Assembly: GCF_020410765.1 (NCBI RefSeq)
Contig: NZ_CP084541.1
Location: 1,235,001 to 1,299,000 of the forward strand
Reading direction: 5' to 3'
Length of the DNA stretch: 64,000 bases
Source: Streptomyces marincola
GTDB taxonomy: Bacteria > Actinomycetota > Actinomycetes > Streptomycetales > Streptomycetaceae
Shown here: positions 7,922 to 16,957 of the stretch, piece after piece
Layout of the letters: every line of letters begins with the position of its first letter
Numbering within the stretch: position 1 is the stretch's first letter
The notes under the pieces: generated by a model
The model's database searches: none
Told to the model about the DNA's origin: nothing
Seen by the model: only the letters and a program-made list of their open reading frames with translations
Made by a program: the position numbers and the translations under genes

Positions 7922-8635
7922 TCAGTCGCCGCTCCTGCGGGCTTCCTTCTGCTTCTCCGCCAGGGCCCGCTTGGCGGCGGTGGCGTACACGTCGACGTAC
8001 TCCTGGCCGGACAGCTTCATGATGGCGTACATCACCTCGTCGGTCAGCGAGCGGAGGATGAAACGGTCCCCCTCCATCCCCTGGTACCTGCGGAAGTCGA
8101 GGGGCTCGCCGATCCGGATGCCGGGCCGCATCAGCTTGGGCACGACCTTGCCCGGCGGCTGGATCTTCTCGGTGTCGATCATGGCGACCGGCAGCACGGG
8201 GGCCCCGGTGGCCAGGGCCACCCTGGCCAGTCCCCCCGGTTTGCCGCGGTACAGCCGCCCGTCCGGCGACCTGGTGCCCTCGGGGTAGATGCCGAACAGC
8301 TCCCCGCGCTCCAGCACGGCTATGCCGCTGCGTATCGCCGCCTCGCCGGCTCCCCTCGCGCCCGAGCGGTCCACCGGCAGCTGCCCGACGCCCTTGAAGA
8401 ACGCGGCCGTCAGCCGCCCCTTCACGCCGGGCGAGGTGAAGTACTCGGCCTTCGCGATGAACGTGACCTTGCGGTCGAGCACGGCCGGCAGGAAGAAGGA
8501 GTCCGAGAACGACAGGTGATTGCTCGCCAGGATCGCGGGCCCCTCGGCCGGCACGTGCTCCTTCCCCTCGACCCAGGGCCGGAACGCCAGCTTGAGACCC
8601 GCCCCCACCGACACCTTCATCGCCCCGTAAAGCAC
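7922..8635 (-). CDS. Lysophospholipid acyltransferase (PlsC-like)
   Basis: This 1-acyl-glycerol-3-phosphate acyltransferase family protein transfers acyl chains to lysophospholipids at the inner membrane face. The catalytic HX4D motif is NHLSFSDS, and the glycerophosphate-binding block is YPEGTRSPDG. The GTG at 8635 (LYGAMKVSVG) is preferred because GAAGG lies about 10 bases upstream and homologues start near here. An in-frame ATG at 8677 would add 14 residues with no visible ribosome-binding site. The C-terminus is Lys/Arg-rich. It is divergent from the esterase gene. The acyl acceptor is not determined. Confidence 0.85.
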   Translation of the reverse strand: MLYGAMKVSVGAGLKLAFRPWVEGKEHVPAEGPAILASNHLSFSDSFFLPAVLDRKVTFIAKAEYFTSPGVKGRLTAAFFKGVGQLPVDRSGARGAGEAAIRSGIAVLERGELFGIYPEGTRSPDGRLYRGKPGGLARVALATGAPVLPVAMIDTEKIQPPGKVVPKLMRPGIRIGEPLDFRRYQGMEGDRFILRSLTDEVMYAIMKLSGQEYVDVYATAAKRALAEKQKEARRSGD

Positions 8636-8754
8636 CCGTTCGCCCTTCTGTCCGCCTGGCCCGACCTTACTGGGCAACGGCCGCGCATGGCGCGCCGAGG
8701 AGGGGCCCGCGTAGGGTGGCAGCCGTTTCCGAGAAGAGGAACGGAGTCGAGCCG

Positions 8755-9525
8755 ATGCTGCTTCTTCCCGGGGCCGAGCCCTTCTCGCACGAGGGGTCGG
8801 CGACAGGCGTGCTGCTGTGCCACGGCTTCACCGGCTCCCCGCAGTCCCTGCGGCCCTGGGCCGAGCACCTCGCGGACCGGGGGCTCACGGTGTCCCTTCC
8901 GCTGCTGCCCGGGCACGGCACGCGCTGGCAGGATCTGCAACGCACCGGGTGGCAGGACTGGTACGCGGCCGTCGACCGGGCGCTGCGGGAGCTGACCGAC
9001 CGGTGCGAGCACGTGTTCGTCGGCGGCCTGTCGATGGGGGCCGCGCTGGCGCTGCGCCTCGCCGCCCGCCGCGGGGCGGCGGTACGCGGGGTGGTCGCGG
9101 TGAACCCGGCCGTCACGTTCCCCAGGCTCCAGGGCCGCGCCCTGCCCGTCCTGCGGCACGTGGTGCCGACCACCCGGGGTCTGATCTCGGACATCGCCAG
9201 GGAGGGGGTGGCGGAGGTCGGGTACGACCGGGTGCCGCTGCACGCGGCGTACTCGCTGCGCGCGCTGTTCGCCCGGGTGCGCGAGGAACTGCCGCAGGTC
9301 ACCCAGCCCGTCCTGCTGCTGCGCAGCCGCGTCGACCACGTCGTGCCCGCCTCGGACTCGGCCCTCGTGCGGGCCGCCGTGTCGGCCACGGACGTCACCG
9401 AGCATGTGCTCGAATTCAGCTTTCACGTGGCCACCCTTGACCGCGACGCGGAGCGTATCTTTCAAGAGACGGACGCCTTCATCAGCCGGCTCGCGACAAG
9501 GAAGACAGCCCGTGACGGAACGTGA
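8755..9525 (+). CDS. Alpha/beta hydrolase, carboxylesterase type
   Basis: This 256-residue cytoplasmic serine hydrolase resembles Est30-type carboxylesterases. LCHGFTGSP forms the oxyanion region, GGLSMGAALAL is the nucleophile elbow with the catalytic Ser, the Asp lies in RSRVDHVVP, and the His in SFHVATLD. It probably hydrolyses short-chain or monoacylglycerol esters. The ATG at 8755 has GGAG 8 bases upstream. The end overlaps the next gene by 14 bases, suggesting coupling. The neighbouring divergent PlsC-like enzyme makes a lipid role plausible but unproven. Confidence 0.85.
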   Translation: MLLLPGAEPFSHEGSATGVLLCHGFTGSPQSLRPWAEHLADRGLTVSLPLLPGHGTRWQDLQRTGWQDWYAAVDRALRELTDRCEHVFVGGLSMGAALALRLAARRGAAVRGVVAVNPAVTFPRLQGRALPVLRHVVPTTRGLISDIAREGVAEVGYDRVPLHAAYSLRALFARVREELPQVTQPVLLLRSRVDHVVPASDSALVRAAVSATDVTEHVLEFSFHVATLDRDAERIFQETDAFISRLATRKTARDGT

Positions 9526-10027
9526 CCAGGAGCGCGGTGACGGCCGCGACCCGATCGACGAGGAAGCCGCGTGGGCCGAGATCGTCGCCGGCTACGGCGA
9601 AGAGCCCGCCGACCCGCCCGGCATGTGGCCCCCGGCGTCCTCGGCGACGCCGCCCGCGGAGACCGACGGGAAGGACGCGGCGGCCGACGGCGCCGACCGC
9701 GTGCACGTGGCGGAACCGCCGGCGGGCGACGCGCCGCCCGGCCCGCGGGACTGGGAGGCGGCCGAGGACGAGGAGGAGGACCACTTCGTCCCGCCCGAGC
9801 CGCCGCCGCTGCCGGAGACCGACCTGTCCACCAAACTGGCCTGGCTCGCGGTCATCGGCGGCCCTCTGCTGCTCGTCGGCACGACGCTGCTCCAGCGCGA
9901 CATGAGCTGGTGGGTCGTCACCCTGGGCATCGGCGGGTTCCTCGGCGGCTTCGCCACCCTGGTGTCCCGCATGCGGGACGGCCACGACGACGACTGGACC
10001 GACCCGGGCAACGGAGCCGTCGTCTGA
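9512..10027 (+). CDS. Small membrane protein with acidic N-terminus
   Basis: I do not recognise a named family. The 171 residues begin with about 110 residues of acidic, Pro-rich, probably disordered sequence, followed by two hydrophobic segments (about 112-130 and 136-152) and a short acidic C-terminal tail. The GTG at 9512 lies inside the end of the esterase gene with AAGGAAG about 8 bases upstream. The 14-base overlap implies coupled translation. It may be a membrane partner of the hydrolase, but nothing in the sequence shows its role. Confidence 0.7.
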   Translation: MTERDQERGDGRDPIDEEAAWAEIVAGYGEEPADPPGMWPPASSATPPAETDGKDAAADGADRVHVAEPPAGDAPPGPRDWEAAEDEEEDHFVPPEPPPLPETDLSTKLAWLAVIGGPLLLVGTTLLQRDMSWWVVTLGIGGFLGGFATLVSRMRDGHDDDWTDPGNGAVV

Positions 10028-10133
10028 CACCCCACTCCGCGTCAGCCCTCGGGGCCCGGGGGCGCGCGGCGGCCCGCAGGCGGTCCCGGCCGCGGCGGCC
10101 GTTCACTCCTCCAGGTGACGGCGGCCCGACGCG

Positions 10134-10853
10134 TCACCCCGGCGCGGGCACGCTCAGCCGTGCGAGGAGCGGCAGGTGGTCCGTCGCCCGCGCCAGGTCC
10201 CCCGGCTCCGTCCCCTGCGGCCGGGCGGGCACGCCGCAGCCGAGGACGCGCACGGCCGGCGTGCACAGCACGGCGTCGATGCGGCGGGCCGGGCGGCGCG
10301 AGGGGAACGTGTCGCCGCCCCCCTCGGGCGCCTCGCGCCACGCGTCGCGCAACGGCCCGGTCAGCAGCCGGAACGCCCGCCCGCCCGGCACCTCGTTGAG
10401 GTCTCCGGCCACGATCCCCGCGGGCCCGCCCCGCGCGGACAGCGCCGCGAGCCGGTCGAGCAGCGCACCGGCCTGCCGGGCGCGCTCGGCCGCGTCCAGG
10501 CTCAGGTGGCAGCTGACCACGGTGAACCGCGGCCCGCCCGCGGCCCGCAGCACCGCGGTGGCCAGGCCGCGGCGGTGCAGCCCCGGGGTGAGCGGCAGCG
10601 TCACGTCCTCGGCGTGCTCGACCGCCAGGCGCGGCGCAGCGAGGATCATCGTGCCGCAGGACGGCGCGCCGCCGGTCACGTACAGCAGGCCCGTCTCCCG
10701 GGCCAGGCGGGCCGCGGCGGACCGCCAGCCGAAGAACCGCGGCGCCTCCTGGACGCACAGCACATCGGGGGCGCAGCCGCGGACGACGCGGCCGAGCGCC
10801 GCGCGGTCGTCGCGCAGCGAGCGGACGTTGTAGCTGAGCAGCCGCACCTCCAC
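10134..10853 (-). CDS. Endonuclease/exonuclease/phosphatase family protein
   Basis: This 239-residue protein has the metal-dependent EEP fold. The motifs appear in order: LSYNVRSL, CVQEAPR (catalytic Glu), VVSCHLS, AGDLNEVPGG, RRIDAVLC and the terminal ATDHLPLLARL with the catalytic Asp-His. No signal peptide is seen, so it is cytoplasmic. Members cleave phosphodiester or phosphate ester bonds in DNA, RNA, inositol phosphates or lipids, and the substrate cannot be told here. The GTG at 10853 lies 23 bases after the glucokinase stop on the same strand, so the two probably form an operon. Confidence 0.85.
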   Translation of the reverse strand: MEVRLLSYNVRSLRDDRAALGRVVRGCAPDVLCVQEAPRFFGWRSAAARLARETGLLYVTGGAPSCGTMILAAPRLAVEHAEDVTLPLTPGLHRRGLATAVLRAAGGPRFTVVSCHLSLDAAERARQAGALLDRLAALSARGGPAGIVAGDLNEVPGGRAFRLLTGPLRDAWREAPEGGGDTFPSRRPARRIDAVLCTPAVRVLGCGVPARPQGTEPGDLARATDHLPLLARLSVPAPG

Positions 10854-10876
10854 GGCCAGGGCCGGCCCGCGCGCCG

Positions 10877-11818
10877 TCAGCCCTGGCGGGCGAGGTCGGC
10901 GGCGCCCACCAGGCCGGCCCTGCCGCCGAGCCGGGCGGCGAGCACCTGGGCGTGCGGCCGGTACCTGCTGCCGACGAGCCAGCGGCGGAACGACTTGCGG
11001 ATCGGGTCGAGCACCAGGTCGCCCTCGTCCGAGACGCCGCCGCCGACGATGAACGCGGACGGGTCGAACAGCGAGGCCAGGTCGGCGAGTCCCGCGCCGG
11101 CCCAGCGGGCCAGCTCGCGGAAGGAGTCGATGGCGACCGGGTCGCCCTGCCTCGCGGCCGAGCTGACGTGCCGGCCCTCGATGCCCTCGGGGGTGCCGTC
11201 GCCCTCGGCGAGCAGGATCTTCGCGGCCTCGGGGGTCGCGGTGGCGCGCTGCCTGGCGTACCGGACCAGCGCCCGCCCCGAGGCGTACTGCTCCCAGCAG
11301 CCCTGGCTGCCGCAGCCGCACAGCAGCCCGTCGGGCACGACCCGCAGGTGGCCGAACTCGCCGGCGACCCCGAACCTGCCGCGGTGCAGCCGGCCGCCGA
11401 TGATGATGCCGCCGCCGAGGCCGGTGCCGAGGGTGATGACCACGACGTCGTCGTGTCCCGTGCCGGCGCCGAAGCGGTACTCGCCCCAGGCGGCGGCGTT
11501 CGCGTCGTTCTCCACGACGACGGACAGGCTCACGCGCTGCTCGATCTTGTCCTTGAGCGCCTCGTGCCGCCAGGCGATGTTCGGCGCGAAGAGCACGGTG
11601 GCGCGCTTGTCGTCGACGTAACCCGCGGCGCCGATGCCGACCGCCTCGGCCGAGGTGCCCTCGCCCACCGCCTTGATCGCGTCGGCGATGGCCTCGATGA
11701 CGCCCTCCGGGGAGGGCGGGGTCGCCACCTGACAGGTGTCGAGGATGGTTCCGGCCTCGTCGACCAGGCCGGCCGCGATCTTCGTGCCACCGATATCGAC
11801 GCCGATGGTCAGTCCCAT
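10877..11818 (-). CDS. glkA: ROK-family glucokinase
   Basis: Glucokinase phosphorylates glucose with ATP. In Streptomyces GlkA also mediates glucose repression (established). The 313 residues show the phosphate-binding GVDIGGTKIAAG, the active-site region VENDANAAAWGE, TLGTGLGGG, GEFGHL and the zinc motif CGCGSQGCWE of ROK proteins. The ATG at 11818 has GAAGGAG upstream. It is followed by the EEP protein on the same strand. The 251-bp gap upstream to the next gene holds its probable promoter, which I cannot place. Confidence 0.93.
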   Translation of the reverse strand: MGLTIGVDIGGTKIAAGLVDEAGTILDTCQVATPPSPEGVIEAIADAIKAVGEGTSAEAVGIGAAGYVDDKRATVLFAPNIAWRHEALKDKIEQRVSLSVVVENDANAAAWGEYRFGAGTGHDDVVVITLGTGLGGGIIIGGRLHRGRFGVAGEFGHLRVVPDGLLCGCGSQGCWEQYASGRALVRYARQRATATPEAAKILLAEGDGTPEGIEGRHVSSAARQGDPVAIDSFRELARWAGAGLADLASLFDPSAFIVGGGVSDEGDLVLDPIRKSFRRWLVGSRYRPHAQVLAARLGGRAGLVGAADLARQG

Positions 11819-12069
11819 CAGATCTCCTTCGCATGGACCGCGCACCCCGGCCACCCGCGCGCGACGAGGCCGCACCGCGACCGCGCCCCGGCCCCCTTTC
11901 GGGCACAGGACAGGCCGGGCCGCTCCGGAGGCCGACGCGGCCGGGTGAAGTCCCCCTCGCGCCCAAGGGGGTGGAGTGACTGGTCCCTCAAGTGATGTCA
12001 GGTAGTGGTTCCCCGGCACCACGGTACCGGAGGGAGGCGTGCCCGACTGCCCCCGTCGCCGCCCCGGCT

Positions 12070-12702
12070 TCAGTCCAGGTCGATGCGCTGGGAGCCGCCC
12101 GACCCCGCGGGCCCGTCCGGATCGTCCCGCTCCGCCGCTTTCTCCCCGGCCCCGGGTCCGTCCTGCCCGCCGGGCCGCTCCGGGTCCGCGGCGCCACCGG
12201 AACGGGCCCCCGCATCGTCCGCCGCGGCTCCGGAACGCGCCCCGGACCCCTCGGTCGCGGCACCCGACGGCCGCGCCCAGCGCTGCTCCTGCTTCATGAC
12301 GGCGGACCGGTAGGCGGCCAGCAGTTCCTGCCCCGCGCCCGCCAAGTGCTGGATCACGTCGGCGTTGCGCTCGATCACCGGCTCCACCGCGGCCCTCGCC
12401 CGTTCCGCGAGCGGGCCCGCGGCCAGCCCCGCCGCGGGGCCGAGGGCCCCGCCGAGGGCGGCGCCGAGGTGCCCGAGCCGCTCGGTCACGGCATCGGCCA
12501 GCTTGCGCAGTTCGTCCGCCGCGTCACCGGGCGGCGCTCCGTACCGCTCGCGCCGCCTGGCCCGCTCGGCGGCCAGATCCTCCTCGCACGCCGTGGCCCA
12601 GGCGTCCGGGTCCGGCCCCTGGCCCGCGGGCCCCGCGTCCGCGGCGCGGCCAGGGCCCGGTTCCGCCGGGTCTGCTGCGGGGTGCTCGCTCGGGTTGCTC
12701 AT
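12070..12702 (-). CDS. DUF5304-like protein
   Basis: This 210-residue protein has low-complexity Pro/Ala/Gly ends and a central helical region (about 40-150) with LRKLADAVTERLGHLGAALGGAL and QHLAGAGQELLAAYRSAVMKQ. It resembles the conserved Streptomyces DUF5304 protein found beside glucokinase. No enzymatic motif or membrane segment is visible. The ATG at 12702 has AGGAGG 5 bases upstream. An upstream ATG at 12720 also has AGGAGG, but only 3-4 bases away. Together with the ArsA-fold and SRPBCC genes on the same strand it looks like one transcription unit. Function unknown. Confidence 0.7.
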   Translation of the reverse strand: MSNPSEHPAADPAEPGPGRAADAGPAGQGPDPDAWATACEEDLAAERARRRERYGAPPGDAADELRKLADAVTERLGHLGAALGGALGPAAGLAAGPLAERARAAVEPVIERNADVIQHLAGAGQELLAAYRSAVMKQEQRWARPSGAATEGSGARSGAAADDAGARSGGAADPERPGGQDGPGAGEKAAERDDPDGPAGSGGSQRIDLD

Positions 12703-12735
12703 CGCGGCCTCCTGGGACATGCGCCTCCTTCGAGA

Positions 12736-13962
12736 CTACCCCGGCGCGCCGGTGCCACCGCCGGTCCCGCCCTCCCCCGCCGGCCAGTGCTCGGGGTCGG
12801 GCGCGAAGCGCACGGCGAGTTCGCCGTCGTCGCCGAGCGCGGCCCCCGTGACGGTGCAGCGGCGCAGCGCGGCGGGCAGCGGCAGGGCGCGGCGGAACGG
12901 TCCCGTGGTGACGATGAGTTCGTCGCCCCGGCGCACGAGTCCCAGGGTGTCGCGGGTGGCGCCGGGCAGCGGCAGCCGCCACACCAGCAGCCCCTCGGTG
13001 GCCAGCCGGTCGTCGAGCACGGGCTCGCTCCGCCGCGGCGGCCCGGGCGGCGGGACTCCCAGGTCCGGCAGGTCGGCGCGCCCGGGGCCCGCGCCCAGGT
13101 GCGGCACCCGGTGCGCCTCCGGCAGCCCTGTCGCGCGCAGGAGGCCGCCGAGCACGGCCTCCTGCCGCTCGGCGAGCGCGGCGGGCCAGGTGCCGGAAGG
13201 CCCGGCGGGGGCCAGTCGGTTGGCGACGACGGACTCCACCGCGATCCCGTGCAGCGCGAGGCCGGCCCGCGCGGCGGCGGCCAGGCCCGCCGAACGTTCG
13301 GTGGGGTCGAGCACGAGCCGCACGGCCGCGCCCGGGCCCTGGACCAGGCGTTCGACGGCGGCGAGCCCGGCGTCCCAGCCGTCCGCGGCGCCGAACAGCC
13401 CGGCCACGGGCATCGGCACCCCGGCGAGCTGGGCGAGCAGCGGGTGCAGCGCGCGGGCGGTGCGCCGCTCCCGCGGCAGCAGCCGGCGCAGGTAGCGCCG
13501 GAGCCGGCCGGGCAGCGCGAGCAGCCGCACGGCGTCCGTGACCGCGGGCAGGTCGAGCACGACGAGCCGGTCCGCGCCGGGGGCGTGCGCCGCGTGGAGC
13601 GCGGTGAGCAGGGCCGCCTCGGCCGCGCCCGGCAGGTCCGTCAGCTCGTCGTCGTCCAGCGGCGTGGCGCCCAGCACGTCGAGCAGGGGGCCCGCGCGCC
13701 GCTGCGCGGCCAGCACTCCGGCGCGGAACGCGGCGGCCGGGTCGACGCGTGCCGCGGTCAGCCCGGGCTCGATCTCGGGCGGGGAGTCGTCCAGGGTCGG
13801 GGGAACGGCGCCGAGCAGCGCGGCCAGGCGGGCGGGCGGCGCGGGGCTGAGCAGCAGGGCCGGCCGGCCGGCGCGGGCGGCGGCCAGGGCGGTGGCGGCG
13901 GCGACGGTGGTGGCGCCGTCCCCGCCGGGCCCGGTGACGAACAGCGTGGCCGGCGCGTCCAC
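12736..13962 (-). CDS. ArsA-fold ATPase-like protein with degenerate Walker A
   Basis: This 408-residue protein has the ArsA/TRC40 (SIMIBI) layout: an N-terminal P-loop region, a Leu-rich middle containing RLVVLDLPAVTDAVRLL, DPTERSAGLAAAARAGL, VANRLAP, and a C-terminal beta-rich domain that starts with a conserved LPLPGATRDTLGLVRRGDEL segment. The P-loop reads GPGGDGATT: both the signature Lys and the phosphate-binding Lys of the canonical GKGGVGKT are absent. It may bind nucleotide weakly or act as a pseudo-ATPase. It is coupled to the upstream SRPBCC gene (stop and start 5 bases apart). Annotation as an ion transporter in relatives is not supported by anything I see here. Confidence 0.75.
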   Translation of the reverse strand: MDAPATLFVTGPGGDGATTVAAATALAAARAGRPALLLSPAPPARLAALLGAVPPTLDDSPPEIEPGLTAARVDPAAAFRAGVLAAQRRAGPLLDVLGATPLDDDELTDLPGAAEAALLTALHAAHAPGADRLVVLDLPAVTDAVRLLALPGRLRRYLRRLLPRERRTARALHPLLAQLAGVPMPVAGLFGAADGWDAGLAAVERLVQGPGAAVRLVLDPTERSAGLAAAARAGLALHGIAVESVVANRLAPAGPSGTWPAALAERQEAVLGGLLRATGLPEAHRVPHLGAGPGRADLPDLGVPPPGPPRRSEPVLDDRLATEGLLVWRLPLPGATRDTLGLVRRGDELIVTTGPFRRALPLPAALRRCTVTGAALGDDGELAVRFAPDPEHWPAGEGGTGGGTGAPG

Positions 13963-13967
13963 CTCCG

Positions 13968-14438
13968 TCAGCCCTCGGCGCCGCGCGCGGTGGCGCCCGG
14001 GCCGTTCTCCACGCGCCTCTTGAGGCCGTCGAGCGCCCGATCGATGATGACCTTCTCGGCCTTGCGCTTGATCGTGCCCAGCATGGGGATCTTCACATCG
14101 ACGGTGAGCTGGTAGGTGACCTCGGTCCGCTGCCCGCCGGCCGTCGGCACCAAGCGGTAGGAGCCGTCCAGGGAGCGCAGCATGCGGGACTTCACCAGCG
14201 ACCAGCTGACCTGTTCCTCGCCCTGCCAGGTATAGGCCAGGGTGTGCTCGTCCTTGATCGCCCCGGCGTCGAGGAGCAGCCTGACCTGCTCGGCCCTGCC
14301 CCGGGCGTCGGTGCCGAGCACCTCCGCCTCCTTGACCTCACCGGTCCACTCGGGGTAGCGGCCGAAGTCGGCGATCACCGCCATGACATCGGCCGGGCTG
14401 GCCTCGATGGTGATGCTCGACCTGGTGTGTTCGGCCAT
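13968..14438 (-). CDS. SRPBCC (START-like) family protein
   Basis: This 156-residue protein has the START/polyketide-cyclase-like fold, starting with SITIEASPADVMAVIADFGRY and containing YPEWTGEVKEAEV. The family forms a hydrophobic pocket for lipids or aromatic ligands. There is no signal peptide. It is the first gene of the SRPBCC/ArsA-fold/DUF5304 set and lies divergent to an acyl-CoA synthetase. A role in carrying hydrophobic molecules is reasonable but unproven; the ligand cannot be deduced. Confidence 0.8.
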   Translation of the reverse strand: MAEHTRSSITIEASPADVMAVIADFGRYPEWTGEVKEAEVLGTDARGRAEQVRLLLDAGAIKDEHTLAYTWQGEEQVSWSLVKSRMLRSLDGSYRLVPTAGGQRTEVTYQLTVDVKIPMLGTIKRKAEKVIIDRALDGLKRRVENGPGATARGAEG

Positions 14439-14573
14439 GGCCGTGGCTCCTCGCGCTGCTCTCCGCCGGCGTCCGTCGTGGGAAGGCTATCGCGCGCCGG
14501 TGGGGGCGGGGCCACGGGAGTTCGGGCAGTAGGCTGCGTGAAGGGTCCGGAACGCGACAGACGAGGAGCAGTG

Positions 14574-16406
14574 GTGCAGGAGTTCAGCCTTCCGGCCCGG
14601 TACCAGGTACCCGCCGACGGCCATCTGCCCGGGCTGCTGGCGGCGAACGCCGAGCGGCACGGGGACGTCGCGGTGTACGCGCGCGACGGCGGCGAGGGGT
14701 GGGCCGACGTGACCGCGCGGCGGTTCCACGCCGAGGTCGAGGCCGTGGCCAAGGGGCTGCTGCGGGCCGGGATCGCGCCGGGCGACCGCGTGGGGCTGAT
14801 GTCGCGCACCCGGTACGAGTGGTCCCTGGTCGACTTCGCGATCTGGACGGTCGGCGCGGTGACCGTGCCGGTGTACGAGACCAGCTCGGCCGAGCAGATC
14901 GCCTGGAACCTCTCGGACTCCGGCGCGGTCGCCGTCGTCGTGGAGACGCCCGAGCACCGGGCGGCCGTCGCGTCGGTGCGCGAGGAGCTGCCGGCGCTCG
15001 ACCACGTGTGGTGCCTCGACGCGCCGGGCGAGGAGGCGGTGGGCCTGCTCACCGCGGCGGGCGCGGACGTGCCCGACGAGGACCTGCGCGCGGCGACGGC
15101 GACGCTGACGCCCGACTCCCCCGCCACCGTGATCTACACCTCGGGCACCACGGGCCGGCCCAAGGGCTGCGTGCTGACCCACCGGGCGTTCCTCACGGTC
15201 TGCGGGAACGTCGTCGCCGCGCTCGGGCCGCTGTTCCGCACGGGCCACAGCTCCGTGCTGCTGTTCCTGCCGCTCGCGCACGTCTTCGCGCGCATGGTCC
15301 AGGTCGCCGCGGCGCTCGCGCCGATCCGGCTCGGCCACGTCGGGGACGTCGGCAGGCTGACCGACGACCTGGCGTCGTTCCGGCCGACGATCGTGCTGGG
15401 CGTGCCGCGGGTCTTCGAGAAGGTCTACAACGCGGCCCGGGCCAAGGCCCGTGCGGGCGGCAAGGGCCGGATCTTCGACCGGGCCGCCGACACGGCCGTG
15501 GCGTACAGCCGCGCGCTCGACACCGCGGCCGGGCCCTCGTGGCCGCTGCGGCTGCGGCACCGGATCTTCGACCGCCTGGTGTACCGGCGGCTGCGCGCCG
15601 CGCTCGGCGGGCGCGCCACGCACGCGATCTCCGGCGGCGCCGCGCTGGGCGCGCGCCTCGGCCACTTCTACCGGGGCATCGGGTTCACCGTGCTTGAGGG
15701 CTACGGGCTGACCGAGACGTGCGCGCCGACGGCGTTCAACCCGTGGGACGCGCCGCGCATCGGCACCGTGGGCCGCCCTCTGCCGGGCACCTCCGTGCGC
15801 ATCGCGGACGACGGCGAGGTGCTGGTGCGCGGCGAGCACCTGTTCACGCGCTACCTGAACGACGAGGCCGCGGGCGCCGCGGCGATGGTGGACGGGTGGT
15901 TCCGCACCGGGGATCTCGGGGCGCTGGACGAGGACGGCTACCTGAGCATCACCGGGCGCAAGAAGGAGATCCTGGTGACGGCGGGCGGCAAGAACGTCGC
16001 GCCCGCGGTCATCGAGGACCGGGTGCGCGCGCACGCCCTGATCGCCGAGTGCATGGTGGTGGGCGAGGGCCGGCCGTTCGTGGGGGCGCTGATCACGCTG
16101 GACGACGCGTTCCTGAGCGGCTGGGCGGAGGGCGAGGGCCTCGGCGGCCTGCCGCCGGAGGAGCTGCTGCGCCATCCGCGGCTGCTCGCGGCCGTCCAGG
16201 AGGCGGTCGACCAGGGCAACGCGGCGGTCTCGCGCGCCGAGTCGGTCCGCGCGTTCCGGGTGCTGCCTGGCCAGTTCACCGAGGAGTCCGGGCACCTGAC
16301 GCCGTCGCTGAAGCTGAAACGGCACGTGGTGGCCCGGGACTTCGCGGCCGAGATCGACGCGCTCTACGACCGGGACACGCGGAACGGCGCGGGCCGCCCG
16401 CACTGA
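14574..16406 (+). CDS. Long-chain fatty acid-CoA ligase (AMP-forming)
   Basis: This 610-residue adenylate-forming enzyme activates a carboxylic acid with ATP and transfers it to CoA. Motifs include the AMP-binding YTSGTTGRPKG, GYGLTETCAPTAF, the hinge region RTGDLGALDEDGYL and GRKKEILVTAGGKN. The C-terminal catalytic Lys probably lies in SLKLKRHVV. The length and the REILVTAGGKN-type sequence fit the FadD15/FACS branch for long chains. GTG at 14574 is preferred over 14571 because GAGGAG lies 5 bases upstream of the former. It is divergent from the SRPBCC gene. Confidence 0.88.
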   Translation: MQEFSLPARYQVPADGHLPGLLAANAERHGDVAVYARDGGEGWADVTARRFHAEVEAVAKGLLRAGIAPGDRVGLMSRTRYEWSLVDFAIWTVGAVTVPVYETSSAEQIAWNLSDSGAVAVVVETPEHRAAVASVREELPALDHVWCLDAPGEEAVGLLTAAGADVPDEDLRAATATLTPDSPATVIYTSGTTGRPKGCVLTHRAFLTVCGNVVAALGPLFRTGHSSVLLFLPLAHVFARMVQVAAALAPIRLGHVGDVGRLTDDLASFRPTIVLGVPRVFEKVYNAARAKARAGGKGRIFDRAADTAVAYSRALDTAAGPSWPLRLRHRIFDRLVYRRLRAALGGRATHAISGGAALGARLGHFYRGIGFTVLEGYGLTETCAPTAFNPWDAPRIGTVGRPLPGTSVRIADDGEVLVRGEHLFTRYLNDEAAGAAAMVDGWFRTGDLGALDEDGYLSITGRKKEILVTAGGKNVAPAVIEDRVRAHALIAECMVVGEGRPFVGALITLDDAFLSGWAEGEGLGGLPPEELLRHPRLLAAVQEAVDQGNAAVSRAESVRAFRVLPGQFTEESGHLTPSLKLKRHVVARDFAAEIDALYDRDTRNGAGRPH

Positions 16407-16475
16407 CCGCGCGGGGTCGGGGACGTCGCGGAACGCCGCGCGGGCCGTGTCCGGCGCCGGGACGCGCGGGCCCGC

Positions 16476-16943
16476 TCACGTACCCGGAACCGCCGCGGCC
16501 TGTGCGCCCGTTCGCGAGGCGTCCGCGTCGAACCGGGTGACCTCGGGCAGCGCCGCCTCCCACAGGGGGACGCCGTCCACCCGGGAGACGCGCCATCCGC
16601 GCGGAGTGCGGGCGGCGGCCAGGTGGTAGCGCTCGGCGAACAGCCGCCCGCGCCCCTCCGGCCGGCCGACGAAGGCCACGAGCAGGTTGGCGGTGATCGT
16701 GGCCGTCCCGCCGTCCACCTCGATCAGGGGGTTGGTGGCGAAGCTCTGGGTCATGACGTCCGCCGGGCGGGCCGCGCGCGCCTTCTCGACGATGGCGTCG
16801 ATTCCCAGGACCGTGCCGCCGGCCGTGGCGACCGAGGCGTCCTCGACGAAGACGGCGCGCAGGTCGCCGAAACGCTTCTGGTCCAGGCAGCGTCCGAGGC
16901 GGGACACGAGGTCGGTGAGCTGGTGGCGGTCGGCGTCATCCAT
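16476..16943 (-). CDS. NTF2-like (SnoaL-type) protein
   Basis: This 155-residue protein has the NTF2-like cone fold. It begins with a helix carrying DLVSRLGRCLDQKRFGDL, then VFVEDASV and a strand region ending RVSRVDGVPLW. Proteins of this type are small hydrolases, isomerases or ligand binders, and no catalytic pair can be fixed here. The ATG at 16943 has GGGAG 6 bases upstream. It is divergent from a MarR-type regulator across a 90-bp gap holding three inverted repeats, so it is the likely regulatory target of that protein. Confidence 0.78.
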   Translation of the reverse strand: MDDADRHQLTDLVSRLGRCLDQKRFGDLRAVFVEDASVATAGGTVLGIDAIVEKARAARPADVMTQSFATNPLIEVDGGTATITANLLVAFVGRPEGRGRLFAERYHLAAARTPRGWRVSRVDGVPLWEAALPEVTRFDADASRTGAQAAAVPGT

Positions 16944-16957
16944 GAGTCTCCCTTTCA

